Source of the DNA: Stomorhina lunata
Lineage: Eukaryota > Arthropoda > Insecta > Diptera > Rhiniidae
Length of the DNA: 64,000 bases
Assembly: GCA_933228675.1 (NCBI GenBank)
Contig: OW121742.1
Coordinates: forward strand, 128,441,983 to 128,505,982
Reading direction: 5' to 3'
This document shows positions 1 to 13,089 of this stretch, piece after piece. The notes below the pieces were generated by a model, which was given only the letters and a program-made list of their open reading frames with translations, did no database searches and had not been told where the DNA came from. The position numbers were made by a program, and so were the translations under genes. Within the stretch, counting starts at the first letter, position 1; each line of letters begins with the position of its first letter.

Positions 1-63
1 CGAGGTTATTGGATGTGTAGGTACCTTTTATTATCTTGTTAGTTTGGTTTCTACAAAAGATAT

Positions 64-410
64 ATTAATAAGGCAAAATCTGCATTCGGCATTTTCGGAG
101 CTATTTTTAAAACTTGGCTAATATCAACAACAACTAAGTTACGAATATATAAATCGAATGTCAAGTCCATCTTGTATTACGGTTGTTAAACTTGAAAACG
201 CATAAATGCCATAGATAAGCGCCTACAAATGCTTGCGGTAAATCCTTAACATATAGTGGCCGAATCGCATAAGAAATGAAGATCTACTAAATGCTACAAA
301 CCAAAACCCTGCTTCTAAAGGGGTACGTCAAAGGAAATGGCGGTGGATAGCCCACACACTTTGAAATCCAAATACAAAAAGTTTGATATAAAAGGATGGT
401 TAAGGCCCCA
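64..410 (+). pseudogene. Decayed LINE reverse transcriptase, C-terminal part
   Basis: Reading from base 64 gives INKAKSAFGIF, then KLRIYKSNVKSILYYG, which is the thumb/connection region of a non-LTR retrotransposon reverse transcriptase. The frame then meets stops at 187 and 193. A second frame gives RKWRWIAHTL at 332-361, the usual downstream LINE motif. At least one frameshift and several stops show a dead copy. The catalytic FADD-type motif would lie upstream, before the window or in the first 60 bases, and is not seen. I cannot name the clade (CR1, RTE or another) without a search. Confidence 0.75.
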
Positions 411-466
411 TGCTCCACTTAGGAAACAGTTTATTGTTTACAGAATTTTTCTATTTTTAAAAGCAA

Positions 467-1101
467 ATAAGAAAGTGCTAAAGACAAATGTTTCTTTAAT
501 GTTGCCATAATACAAACATTTTCATTTTGACTTATATATATGAGGGCTAGGGTTTAATTGGGACCAATTATCTTGAAATTTAGCAAATGCAAAAATTACG
601 TATGCAAAAAAGCTTAAAATTGTCATCATCTTCAGATTTATTAGCGTTTTAGTGAAATTTGTCTCATTTAGTGAGTTTAGTCAGAAGAGCTTGTATGGGA
701 GCTATGGTCAAATGTGAACCGATTTAAACAAAATTTGATAAAATGATTTTGGTTGACAAAAGCAGTATCTATTTTAAATTTCATAAAAAAATATTGATAT
801 TTGTGGCCAAAATATCAATTCTGGGAAGTGGGACCTTTGAGAGGTACCATAAATAATGGACTGACTTTGGCGAATTTTAAAAGCCATGGTCTCACTATCA
901 AAAAAATGATCTGTGCTAAATTTCATCAAATTATCTTTAGAATTGGGACCTGTACTTTGATAACATCGTTTATATGGGGGTCCATCCAGACGGACGGATG
1001 GACTGAAATCGCTAAAACGACTCAGAAAGTGATTGTAAGTGTATTGGTATAATAAAATGGTATACTAATATGATATACTAATATGGTGGTGAAGGGTATA
1101 A
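467..1101 (+). repeat. R1 dispersed repeat, copy A
   Basis: Shares long stretches with 40138-40926, and in reverse with 43921-45710 and 50188-50558. Shared landmarks are TAAGAAAGTGCTA at the start, GGGAGCTATGGTCAAATGTG, AGTGGGACCT..GAGGTACCATAAATAATGGA, the CAGACGGACGGA block, and GGTGGTGAAGGGTATAA at the end. This copy lacks about 70 nt near the start (the GTCGGTCAAGCC block). No coding capacity is seen; the 83-codon frame inside is not conserved in the other copies. Confidence 0.8.
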
Positions 1102-3009
1102 CGAAGCAGATATATATAAAATGCCCACTGGAAACCCTTCTTGAAAAGGGGTGTTCGCGAAAGGGTTAAGAATTAAAACATTGTGATAATCTTCCATAAT
1201 TTTCTTTTATGTTATTTTGCATTTTTAAAACTATTTTCGTATTTCTCTTTATCTGGTAGATTTTATATACTTTTAATTCATTTTAATGAATTCTAACAAT
1301 AATAAGAGCGATTTTACTTAATTTTTTTATAACCATTAAATAGGACTTACAAGTGCGACTTAATGTGTTTGTGTTCACAAATATCCTTGCTGGTGTTTTT
1401 TTATTTCTCTAAAATATACATGTACACTTTTACACATTTACAAGAAGCTAACATTTATTTTTTCATATCCTGTGTCGTAGGATGTTGGTGGGTTGGGTAA
1501 TATTTCTAAAATTTTAATTTATAATTTTTGCTTTTCTTACGCTTAACTAAATTTTGAACATCTGACTAAACGGGCATATAATGATAAAATGAAAATTATG
1601 AAGTTATGAAGGATGAGTATGATAAAGATGAGCAAAATATCATAAACAAGCAGCCAAAATTCAACAGAAGGTCAACAACAGATGGTTTTGCTAAACGTTG
1701 TCGACTATTTCTTTTATAATTTGTTAAATACTCTAATATATATTTAATATTTCTTACAGTTTTACTCATACTTTTGAACATTTTGTATAAATTTAAAGGT
1801 TTCTTTTGTTGTTCTTTCTAACATTTTTGGGTGAGTGATTAAGTGAATTGTTAGTGTTTAGTAGCAATTTTTCTTAACCACCATCACCAACTCCTTAAAG
1901 TTTTAATATTTTATTAAGAATGTCTTCCTGTTGTTTCCTCTCAACTACTTCTTGTTTTTAATAAATTTATTTTTAATTTTTATGTTTGGTTGTAATTTTA
2001 ACAAGGAATCGAGGGGATGGAGTGAGTTGAGAAAAAACACATTGTATGTACTTTGTTTTCTTTTGTAATTGTAAAGTATTAAAAGTTGATATTAATTTTA
2101 ATAATTGAATATTTTACATTCCTGAAATGCTGTCGGCAGACCAATCCGGATATCCTTTGGGTATAATGTTGTTGCTGTTTGAATAATATTCTCTGGTTTA
2201 TAATATATAGTAAGTCTGCTTTGTTCTATAAACACATACACACGCACGTTTATGTATTTTCAAGTAGAGAAGATAGATGTGAAAAGGATAATAATCTATC
2301 TATAGCAAAAATATACATACAATCAGCTTTGTGTGTTTATTTTGGAAATGTGGCTTGTAATACAGTAAAAACTATATGAACCAGAATAGTTAAATGCTGT
2401 AAAAAATATTATCAGAAGGCTAGAGATATAAGCCTTTGTAATATTGCAAGTTATCCTTTTTCTTAACTTTTTACTGTTTATAAATATTCTCACAATATTA
2501 AACTTTTACATTGTATTAAAACCTAATAGAGAATGAATTAAAAGATGTACTTAATGTATTAAACATCTTAGAAATTTATTTAATGGCTTAACAATCTTTT
2601 CAATATAAGAGAATTATATTGAATAGCTTACAGTAGTATTTTATATTTTCTTCTTATCTTATTCATTTTCTTCCACTTAAACCAAAATTGAATTTATGCT
2701 ATTTTAAATATTTTTCTGGAGTTATTTAGAAAAATATTGAGGAATTTTTATATTTATGCAAAAAATCATATACTAAGGGATTGCAATATTTATTAAACCT
2801 TTAAACATTTTATATAAGTTGTTATTTATAAACCAAAGTCTAAAAATCAATTGTGATTTCTTCATCTATTAACCTTTTTTCAGCTCCAATATGAACCAAG
2901 AAGTAAAATTCTGGAAAACCAGATTTAGATTTGGCGGAGTAAACTTATATTCTGGTTAGTTCATTATTATGATATAATTGTGAATTATAAGATTGTCATT
3001 GTGAGAATG
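1102..3009. other. AT-rich non-coding stretch
   Basis: No gene, RNA or repeat could be supported. A short exon-like segment at 2884-2954 (strong acceptor-like pyrimidine tract plus CAG, weak donor GTTAGT) is discussed under findings. Confidence 0.5.
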
Positions 3010-4312
3010 TTTTATGATGTTTTAAAAAGACAAAAGTTTTCTACTCCATTTTGTTAATATTTTTATCAAAACTTTTTCTACCGAAAATTGTTTTATCCAA
3101 AATTTTTCTATAGAAAATTGTTTTATTAAAAATTTTTCTATAGAAAATTTAAAAAAAAAATTTTTCTATAGAAATTTTTTTAGCAAAAATTTTTCTATAG
3201 AAAATTTTTTTTATTAAAAATTTTTCTATAGACATTTTTTTATCAACAAATTTTCTATAGAAAATTTTTTATCAAAATTTTTTTATAGAAAATTATTTTA
3301 TCAAAAATTTTTGATAAAAAAAAAAATTTTTTAGCAAAAATTTTTCTATAGAAAATTTTTGTTAGCAAAAATTTGTCTATTGAAAATTTTTTTATCAAAA
3401 ATTTTTCTATAGAAAATTTTTTTAACAAAAATTTTTGTATAGAATAATTTTTTTTTATCAATAATTTTTCTATATACAATTTTTTTAACAACAATTTTTC
3501 TATAGAAAATTTTTGTATCAAAAAATTTTCTGTAGAAAAATATTTATGTCGAAAATTTGTCTTTAGAAATAATTTTTATCGAAAATTTTTCTATAGAATT
3601 TTTTTTTTTTTGGAAAAATTTTTCGATAAAAAAATATTTTTATTGAAACATTAAATTTTTCGATAAAAAAATATTTTTTATCGAAAAATTTTCTGTAAAA
3701 ATTTATTTTATCGATTTTTCTACAGAAAACTATTTCTATCGAAAATTTTTCTATAGAAAAATATTTGAATCGGAAATTTTTCTTTAGAATTCTTTTTTGA
3801 AAAATTTTCTATAAAACAGTATTTTTATTTTTAAATTTTCAGAGAAAAATATTTTGATTGAAAAATTTTCCTTAAAAAAATTCTTGTCGAAAATTTTTCC
3901 AAAAAAAAATTAAAAATTTAATTAAAAATTGTTCTATAAAAATGTTTGTAACGAAAATATCTAAAAAAACTTGTGATATCTAAAAAATATAAAGATCTAC
4001 AATTGTTTAACATTAGAGTTTATTTTTGTTTCGAAAAATATTCCCAATTCGGTTAAATTTATTTCAAACAATGTTTACAAAAATAAGAGTGTCATGGCAA
4101 CAATGTTCGAGATTGTATTCCTTTGTTCTCTCGAATCATGTATTTTGTTGCTATAAATTGGATTTTGATTTTGTTTCTTGTGTATTTTGTTTTTTTTGTT
4201 AACAAACTGAAAACTTTTAATACTCATTTTATCGAGATTCGTTAATGATCGTGGTATTTACGAAAATTACAAAAATTCTTCGGCTTCTGGTGGTATAGGC
4301 TGCCTACGCCTG
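3010..4312 (+). mobile_element. E-family element, copy E1
   Basis: The left block is partial (3010-3060, GATGTTTTAAAAAG.. to TTAATATTTTTATC, as in copy E4). A core at 3060-3970 consists of degenerate 28-33-bp units with TTTTTCTATAGAAAA. The right block (4010-4312) carries CAATTCGGTTA, CAAACAATGTTTACAAAAAT, GGCAACAATGTTCGAGATT, ATCGTGGTATTTACGAAAAT and the terminal GGCTGCCTAC. The same right block recurs at 7610-7950 and reversed at 21745-22020, 29386-29640 and 32789-33110. No coding capacity. The class is uncertain: conserved ends with a tandem core resemble DINE-1/INE-1-type non-autonomous elements. Confidence 0.75.
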
Positions 4313-6735
4313 ATTATATTGTTACCAGTTATAATTTGACTATACGTATATCTGTATTGTGTTTATAATATTTTTGGTTGACCTATTAAACTAATTTATA
4401 TATTTCCATTGCCAGTTTATATTAAATAAAGTTAAGTTTTAAATGCTTTAATAAAACTCTGTATTTATTATTGACAAAATATTATATAAAATTATTGCAA
4501 AATTTGTACTTTCACTAAATAAATAATTGGAATATTGTATTGTAAATCGACATTTTTTTTGGTTGGTTTTCCACTTTGTTTTCAAATGTTTTACAAACAA
4601 AATGACAGTATAAAATTATCTCTTTCGTTCACCGAAACACGCACCAACTTATACATATAAACACACCTCGTTTTATATCACGCATACACACACGAATAGA
4701 AATGAAAGTTAAGGAAAAGTTGTAACAATTATTTGTAAAATGTTCAACGTATTGCCAGTTTGAAAATTGTCAAAATACCGAAACACGCATGAAAACACTA
4801 AAAGTTTTTGTAAATGTAAAATTCCAAGTTTGCTGATATTATTGCCTGCTACAAAGTACACATATCTCGCTAAAACACATACATACACCCATTTGTATTT
4901 ACCAGGATATTGACATACATATGTACATCCAGTGGTATGCTAATGCCGTTATAACGGTATATAATTTGGTTATACGAGTTAGTATATGTTGTCATGTGTG
5001 CGTGAGTCTGTATATAGACAACGATTTTATATGAATGTTTGTCGTTTTATATGCTTCGTTTGACATTTGCAATGCAGTTTAATTTGTTTTGCAACAAATG
5101 ACAACTGAACACACGCACATACTTATGCAGTTATAAGGACATTTTCATATAATAGGGATATGGCCAAAATTTACACTCATTTTTTATATCTTAAGTGATT
5201 TAGAGCCGTATATCAAAATAGTTTTGTACATATTTGTATAACTTATTTTACATATTTTTTAAATTTCATTAATTTTGTTAAAATAATTATAAAATCGTAT
5301 ATCCTTAATAATTATCCCATACTTGTTCAAATATACTTAAACAATATTTTGTTTTAGGCTGCCTGTTTGGTGCCTGCCTGCACATAAATTTGTATTTTGC
5401 CTTAAAATGTTAATGGACTAAAATACTCAGACATGAATGTTAAATTTGTATGAATGTATGTGTTCGTTTTACGTATGTATGTATTAAGATAATGCTGTGT
5501 ACTCGGCCATAAATAAACGTGGTACAATTGATAAGTAGTTCACAAATTGTCCTTTGATTCAAATTGCCATAATTTATAATTATAATTGTCCTTATAGCCA
5601 CATAAATTGTAGCAATATTTTGATGTTGTTCACCTTACATAACATACTTCCATACATACATAAATATTTAGCTCTTGACCAAATACAAAACATTAACACA
5701 TTAAAGTTGAATCTCGGATTTGTAATTTTGTTATAATTTACGTTTATTGTTATAGTTATTAAACCTGAAAACGTTAACTATTAATTGTTCATTATAGTTT
5801 TAACTACATCCCTTTTCTTTTTTTGCATTAACTTCAAGTAGAGAGAGAAAAGACTTTTATTTCCTCAATTTTCCCTATTACTGCAGACAAAGAAATAGCC
5901 AGTCTTTTGTTTAACAAAATTTGTAATGTTTTATAAAAAAAATTGTTTGCAAATATTCCAGAAAAAAAAAAAATAAAAAGAAAAATAATGTAATGAAAAT
6001 GAATAACAACAAAAACTATAAACGTTTGTTAATATTGTTGCTGTAAAATGACTGGAATGAAGTACAAAATTCTTTGTTGTTGCTGACAAAAAAGGTATTG
6101 TGGATGTTGCTAGCTGGTTTTTATATGTTGCTACCAACAGTTTGTCCTGGATGTCTGAAAATGTATTTGTGCGTTTTGTTTGTAAATATGTATGTAAGTG
6201 TATGTGGTTGTATCTGACTGACTGTCTGTCTGGCAACAATTGCCTTTTATAATTAAATGATTTTCAATGCCAAGTGAAGTGTTTTGTAAATGTGTTAAAA
6301 GCTCAATGTTATTTTCAATAACAATGCATTACACTGTGAAAAAAGGAGCTTTATTTAGGCCCGAACCAATCTTTCATAGAGCTAAGGCGGCGAATATTTA
6401 CATGCACATAACGAACTGTAATTAATTTGTTAACAAGAGGAAAACAATATGTTTTGCTTATTTTCTAAAACGAAACAGGTTGATGCTGAGAAGAGTTTTT
6501 AAAAACAACTACTAACACATAGTAAATTATTGAACCTTCATTAACAATGTTAGACTTTAGGTATATACATATTATTAAAGCCTGTTATATAGTAGTTTCT
6601 TTAGAATGAACTTTCAAAATATAAACTATTTTTTGACAATGACGTATACTTGGTTTTTGATAGTGACTTATACTTTTTACTTTGACAATTTCTTGCACTT
6701 TTAGAAGGAGTGGGACTTTGACTATGGTTATGACC
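4313..6735. other. AT-rich non-coding stretch
   Basis: Contains TATG/CATA-rich simple sequence (for example 5440-5490) but no gene or RNA I can support. Open frames here are short and show no recognisable domain. Confidence 0.5.
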
Positions 6736-7950
6736 AGAGGTCGGCACAAAGAGAACAGAACAAAAAAATCTTCGGCAGGGTTGGCCTTTTTTATATTTTT
6801 AACTAAAATAGGTATTTATTCAATGTGTAGTTCTGATATTCTAAAAAGAATAAGATTTCCGGTCTATTTCTTTTTTTTATATTTTTATCAAAAATTTTTC
6901 TATAGAATTTTTTTTTATTAAAAATTTTTCGATAGAAATTTTTTTTTATCAAAAATTTTTCTATAGAAAATTTTTTTATCAAAAATGCTTCTATAGAAAA
7001 TTTTGTAATAAAATTTTTTTTTTAGATTTTTTTTTTTATCAAAATTTTTTCTTTAGAAATATTTTTTATCAAAAATTTTTCTATAGAAAATTTTTTGTAT
7101 CAAAAATTTTTGTCTAGAAAATTTTTTATCAAAAATTTTTCTATAGAAATTTTTTTTTTATCGAAAATTTGTCTATAGAAATTTTTTTTATCAAAAATTT
7201 TTCTTTAGAAAATTTTTTTTATCAAAAGTGCTTTTATAGAAATTTTTTTAACAAAAATTTTTCTACAGAAAATTTTTTTAACAAAAATTTTTCAATAGAA
7301 AATTTTTTTAACAAAAATTTTTTAATAGAAAATTTTTTAACAAAAATTTTTCTATAGAAAATTTTTTTTATCAAGAATTTTTCTATTGAAATTTTTTTAT
7401 CAAAAATTTTTCTATTGAAATTTTTTTTATCAAAAATTTGTCTGCCACAAATTTTTCTAAAAACAATATCAACAAATTTTCTAAAGAAAATTTTTTTATC
7501 AAACATTTTTCTATAGAAATTTTTTTATCAAAGAACAATTTTTCATTAAAAATCATTTTATCAAAACTTTTCCTATCGTAAATATCTAAAAAATATTTTT
7601 TATCTAAAAAATCTTAAATTGGTTAATATTAGAATTTATTTCTGTTTTGAAAACTATTACCAATTCGGTTACATTTATTTCAAACAATGTTTACAAAAAT
7701 AATAGTGTCGTGGCAACAATGTTCGAGATTACTTTGTTCTCTTGAACTATATATTTTGTTGCTATAAATTTTTTGTCTTGTGTATTTTGTTGTTGTATTT
7801 TATTTAACAAAGCTTCACCAACTGACATTGTTAACGTCCAAATTCCAACTGAATGCTTTTAATACTCATTTCCACGAGTTTTATTAATGTTCGTGATATT
7901 TACGAAAATTACTAGAAGTCTTCGGGTATGGGCTACCAACTCCTGGTTAT
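6736..7950 (+). mobile_element. E-family element, copy E2 (most complete)
   Basis: Left block 6736-6880 begins near AGGTCGGCACAAAGAGAACA and includes CAATGTGTAGTTCTGAT. The core at 6880-7570 is degenerate tandem units with CTATAG palindromes and ATCAAAAATTTTT spacers. Right block 7610-7950 carries GTCGTGGCAACAATGTTCGA and ends near GGGCTACCAACTCCTG. Frames inside the core (rich in Lys, Phe, Ile, Glu) arise from the repeat and are not genes. This copy defines both ends in plus orientation. Confidence 0.8.
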
Positions 7951-10900
7951 GACTCAAGTATGTTTAAAATTCATATGGCTAATAAAACACGGCATAAACA
8001 AAATATCAAAAGGGCATTTGAAAATTAAACTACAATTTGACTAAACCAATTGCGGGTATTATGATCTGCTTATTTTCTTAAGATCAAATTACAATTTTGA
8101 AACTAATTTTCCGAAATTTTCTTTGACTGTAACAAACTTTAATTTGTTAATCAACAAAAATTTTACTTTTACATTTCCTTTTCTCAAAAATATTCCCAAC
8201 TCTATGTTCTCCTTAAGCCATCCTTCATTGTGGTAAAGTTGTAAACACACTCTCACTGCATTCAGGAATAAAAAAGGAAAGAAGTTTGTTTCCTTTTTAA
8301 TATACACATGCATATATACTAACATAAAGTAAGTATTAGGGTATTCAGCCAGAGAGCGGTTATTCGAATAATTTTGAGGCGATTATCTTAGATTTGAGTT
8401 AAATAATTGATTGAGATTAATAGCTTTTGCAAATATTTACGGAAATTTTTTGACTTAGATATATACTAGCAACATCATAATCAGTACTAAAGCACTTAAA
8501 GGGTCACTATGTTAAGTTGTATATAGTGTCATTTACCATAGTTTTATTTTCGAAATTAATCGATTTCGGATAACCCTGCAAAATTAATAGCACTTGGGTA
8601 ACCCTACAAAATTCTTTAGTACAAAGACTACAATTGTTTTTGTTGTGTATTTTGTAGTGTAAAACATTTACACGCAATTTTCAAGTGGTATGCAAATTAT
8701 TTAATCATTTAAATTGGAAAATTGTTGAAATTCTCCTAAAGATCTCTTGATAGGCAAAAGTTGTTGACGTTCTGAGTTAAATGCAATACAATACACAAAG
8801 ACTCATTGACTAAATGACTGACAGTCTGGAGCTGCAAGACTAAAGTGTATGAATAAATGAACGAATTAATGAATGAATGCATGCATGAGTGATTGAATAC
8901 AAGAAAGACTGACTATTTGACTCAATAAATAACTGACTTTTTTGTATTAGTATTGGATTGCATGCGTTTTTATTTGTTCAGCTGTCTGGCTTGTAGCAGC
9001 AATTCTCTAGGTCCTTTTTTTTCTGCATCAATCCTTTCGATTTTTTGTTCATTGTTTTCAGTTTCTTATGTAAAAATTTTATTTTGGCTATTGTATAGGG
9101 TTTTAATGGTGATTTGCTATCCAACCACTTTCAGTTTATAGTCAGGTTTAAATAAGAATCTTTTGATGATAATATTCAGTACTGTCTCATATCTGTTTGC
9201 TAACATCAATTAACATTTTCTAGTCAAAGCAGGGAGTTTGTTCAAGTCATACCCTACATTATACTTTTTAGTTTGTGTTGACTTGGTAATGTAGAAATAT
9301 CGTTATTTCAACAGAATCACTTTCTGAAAGTCATTTTAATGTGGTTCTAGATCTACCTAGTCCGAAGTTCTCCATCTGATCATCGCCTTGTCCAAGCTTT
9401 GTTGAAGCAAAAATTTTGGAGTTTTATTTGCCATAAGAATTAAATAGCTCAAAATATTTATAAGAATTAAATACCTCAAAATATTTAAATATTATCAAAT
9501 TTATGGTAGAGGTTAAATATAATTAAGTCGGTTTCGACTATCTATCGTAACTATTCGTAAAATCATAAGGATTCGTTATATAACTTGATCTCGATAAAAG
9601 ATTTAACTTGTTCTAGTGTATTGGTGTAAACGAGTAAGTATTGTTTAAATGCCTAATGCAATATTGTATCAATCTAGGGGTATTGTTTTGAACTATAATG
9701 AATTTCTATCTATCTATTTATTTATTTATTCATTCAGTCTTCAGTCGATACAACTCTCAGTCCGTCTATCTGCCATCTATCCAACTGTCTGCCTGTCTTT
9801 GTGTGTGTAAATAGGTCTGCTTGTGTAAATTTTATTTAAATATTTGTTTTTGTTGTGTTGAGTTGTGCAATGATTAAATTAAGTTGATGCAGTCTATTGT
9901 ATTCTACTGCTACGGCTGATGCTGCAATTGCAAATGATATTGTCTATAGCAAAGGGTTATACAACACAGTCAATCATGCAAATGTTGCAAATTGGTTTTT
10001 ATTATAATAGCAATCATAACAAAATATACCCCTACTCCCCCCCCTCCCTAACTCAAAAATTTCTTTCATACAATTTAACTATAACCTCCTGTTCCCATTC
10101 AAACGCATATCCTTGTATCGCCCTTTTTTAACTCCTTTATCCAGTTGTCTATCAATGTTGATAGTATGTTTCACAAAAAATTTATAGAAAACAAAAAGGG
10201 ATTGTTGTTTTTTACATTTAGTCCATATAATCAAATGGAGAAATGAAGAGTGTCTCAATATAATCATTCATACATTATGAATAAATGTGTAAATATTTTA
10301 TAAACAATTTATTGTATTTCGTACATGTGTTTGTACAAAATGTTTTTGTGTAAAACAAGCAAATATTAACAGAATTTGTAAGTATCTGTATGTGTTTCTT
10401 TTATTTCTGTTATGTTTTTCAAAAAAGAAATGTATTGAAATATACAAAAGTGTAGGTGTGCGTAAACTCAACAATACTTTGACTTCTATGTCCACAGTTT
10501 CCTGTTTCTTTTATAAATGCGTGTGGGTGTGTGTGTGTGTTTCATATTTTAAAGGTCTTTGTTGTTAAACTTTTTCCGTTCTATATTATTCGTTTTGTTC
10601 AACGCTTGATGAGCTCATGTTGCGGCTGTTGGTTGTATTCTCAAGTGTATTGCTTCAATATGTTGTTGCTGCTCTTGTTGGCAATATTTCGTTTATACAA
10701 TTGTTGATCAATGTTTTTTTTCTTTGTTACATCCATACTGTGATCCCTTACAATATGTAACATGCAGCCAGACATATAAAGACAGACGTTTCTTTTTTTT
10801 GGCTTAGGTAGACTAGATGTGAGTGAGTTAAATTTAATCACTGATAGACATTCATTCATGCAAACAATCAAAAATTACATGTCCCACTAAGCTTTTGAAA

Positions 10901-10981
10901 GAAAAAGTGTAATATCTATCATACTGGACGATACTAAAAAGTCATTTATAAAATATTGTTCTATAAAAGTTACGTACGTAC
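7951..10981. other. AT-rich non-coding stretch with minor simple repeats
   Basis: Holds a two-copy 27-bp direct repeat near 9433-9487 (TAAGAATTAAATAGCTCAAA), (TCTA)n/(TTTA)n runs near 9705-9735 and a GT run at 10521-10541. No gene or RNA supported. Confidence 0.5.
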
Positions 10982-11025
10982 GAAATTCCCACGACATTCC
11001 AATTGAAACAAGGGGTACTTCGCAG
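10982..11025 (-). mobile_element. SINE 3'-end fragment
   Basis: ATTCCCACGACATTCCAA..AAGGGGTACTT matches the 3' part of the tRNA-derived SINE at 51888-52003 with few changes and the same orientation. The tRNA-like head is absent; unrelated sequence follows GGGGTACTT. Confidence 0.6.
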
Positions 11026-13089
11026 AGACAATGAGCTGCATCATTGAGCGGGACCTACGTTTTATTAATAATAGTTAGAAAATTGAATAAAGTCCAGTAG
11101 GCTATAAAAGGATTAAAAAATCCTTATCAACTCAGTATCTTCGATACCAAGTAAAGATATTGATATCACAAAAACAAGGTTATTGTGTTTTATATCGTCT
11201 AGAAGTCAATTCTGCGATAATTCTAGACGTGACAGCTTCTAATTCCATATAAGTCTTATTTGTATAGAACCATTATTTTCTAAAATAAATAAGAATAATA
11301 AAAGTAAATCGAAAATATCAAAACAAATGACATGAAAATACATTAAAGAGAAAAAATTCCGAGATTTAAAATGCTTGCTGGGATGTGTATATCTGAATTG
11401 TTATCAAAGGATATGAAATGTTTGTTTTATGTTTGCTTTTTCTATTCATACATTTATTCGATACACTTTATTATATTAAACCATTTAATGACGGAAGTTT
11501 ATGGTCTTTAGTTTTCTTCTTTATTTGTTGTATTGTTTGTTTAATACGTAATATTTTTGGCAAGTCTGGTATTATTAAAAAAATATATATATAAAGGAAA
11601 ATATTGACATTGAATTCTAATATAATATAATTTTAAGTTTGCAGTTATACGGAAAATAAATGCTTCTTTAATTAAATCGAATAAATTTTATTCTTTTCGA
11701 TTTAGAAGTTTTTTTAGTCTATAAGCCCACTGTGCAGCCTTTTTATATCCTTTTTGCCAAGTGTAATTGCTTGCGTCATCAAAAAGGTTTCATTTTATTA
11801 AATTTGTTTACATTTCAAAGTAATTAATTGTACAAACATCAAAATCATAAAAGAAATTTAGCATGAGTTTGTAGAGTGAATGAATGAAGAGGTCACCTGA
11901 CAATACAACATTCAATCATTGTAATTAACAACATACACACACAAACACACACATACAGAATCTAGAAAATATAACAAACACATTAATGCGTTTTAACAAA
12001 TTAAAAAAGCGGAAATTTACGCTTATATTTGTTAAACAAAACATAAAAAGCCAAGTAAACAAAATGTTAATGGGAAATTATGACAAAATTAAAAATAAAT
12101 TAAAAATGGACTGGGCTTGTCTATTCAGAGGCAATCAAATATTTGCTTTATTTATTAGTGGTTAAATGAATTGTGTTTGAGGTTAAACGTGAAAACTTTT
12201 TGATGAAGATGGTAGAAATATTCGAAATATAGTTTGAGATATATTATTCGAAATTAATGTTTTAACCTTAAACTTGAGTATGTTTAAAAACTCATAGCCT
12301 AGAATTTCTTCCATTTAAGAAAAAATTTACGAATTTAATGTTTTTTTGAATTAAATACATCTATTTTTTCTTAAGTTTTAAGTATTTAAAGGTTATGTAA
12401 TATGAAAAGCTAAAATGCAATTAAAAATACAAATAAAAAAAAAAACTTGAATACATGAACAGAATTGCCATCTCTAAAGTTTATAATAACATTAGCCTTG
12501 GAATATTGTTGATGTTCTGCTTTTAATAAAACTACAATTTCTGTCGCTTAAATTAAATTTCATGTTCACTTTTTTTTTTTGTTTTCTATAACATATTATG
12601 GAAAAGCTAGAAAATATTGTTTTTATTTCATTTTCTAGTACAATATTAATTTCTCATACTTAAGTATAACAGCCTAATATATGTATATATGCTTTTCACG
12701 TGTTTTCTATAAGGTAATGTATTTTTTATTCACTTACTTTTGAGTTGAAGGTACCACGATTTTTAGAAAGCTTATTATGGTTTGAATTGAGTATAAAGTT
12801 AAAACGCTTTATGAAGCGTTTCAAATGAAATTCGAAAAAAATCCTAACTAAACTAAAAGTTAATAGAAAATAGTTCTATGTCTGTATGTTTTTGCGTTTA
12901 AGTCGTTTTATTTTTAGCTCTACACACATACATATTTTAACACTTTTGAAAATTTAGGGGAAATAAAAGTACCACAGAAACCAAATAAAACTGCAGTTAA
13001 ACTAATGGTCGTATTGAAATAAAACTGAAACAGAAATGAAAACAAAGAAAAAGATATAGTCGATCAACTACAAAAATATGATATGCTAC
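11026..13089. other. AT-rich non-coding stretch
   Basis: Contains a 9-bp perfect hairpin (CGTCTAGAA 11196-11204 with TTCTAGACG 11221-11229). Otherwise nothing beyond simple AT sequence. Confidence 0.45.

Noticed and set aside
3255..3521. 88-codon minus-strand frame rich in Lys, Phe, Leu and Ile
   Set aside because: It is the translation of the CTATAG/TTTTTATC repeat core; the same pseudo-peptide appears wherever the core occurs (7234-7506, 22635-22835, 34423-34685) in any frame free of stops.
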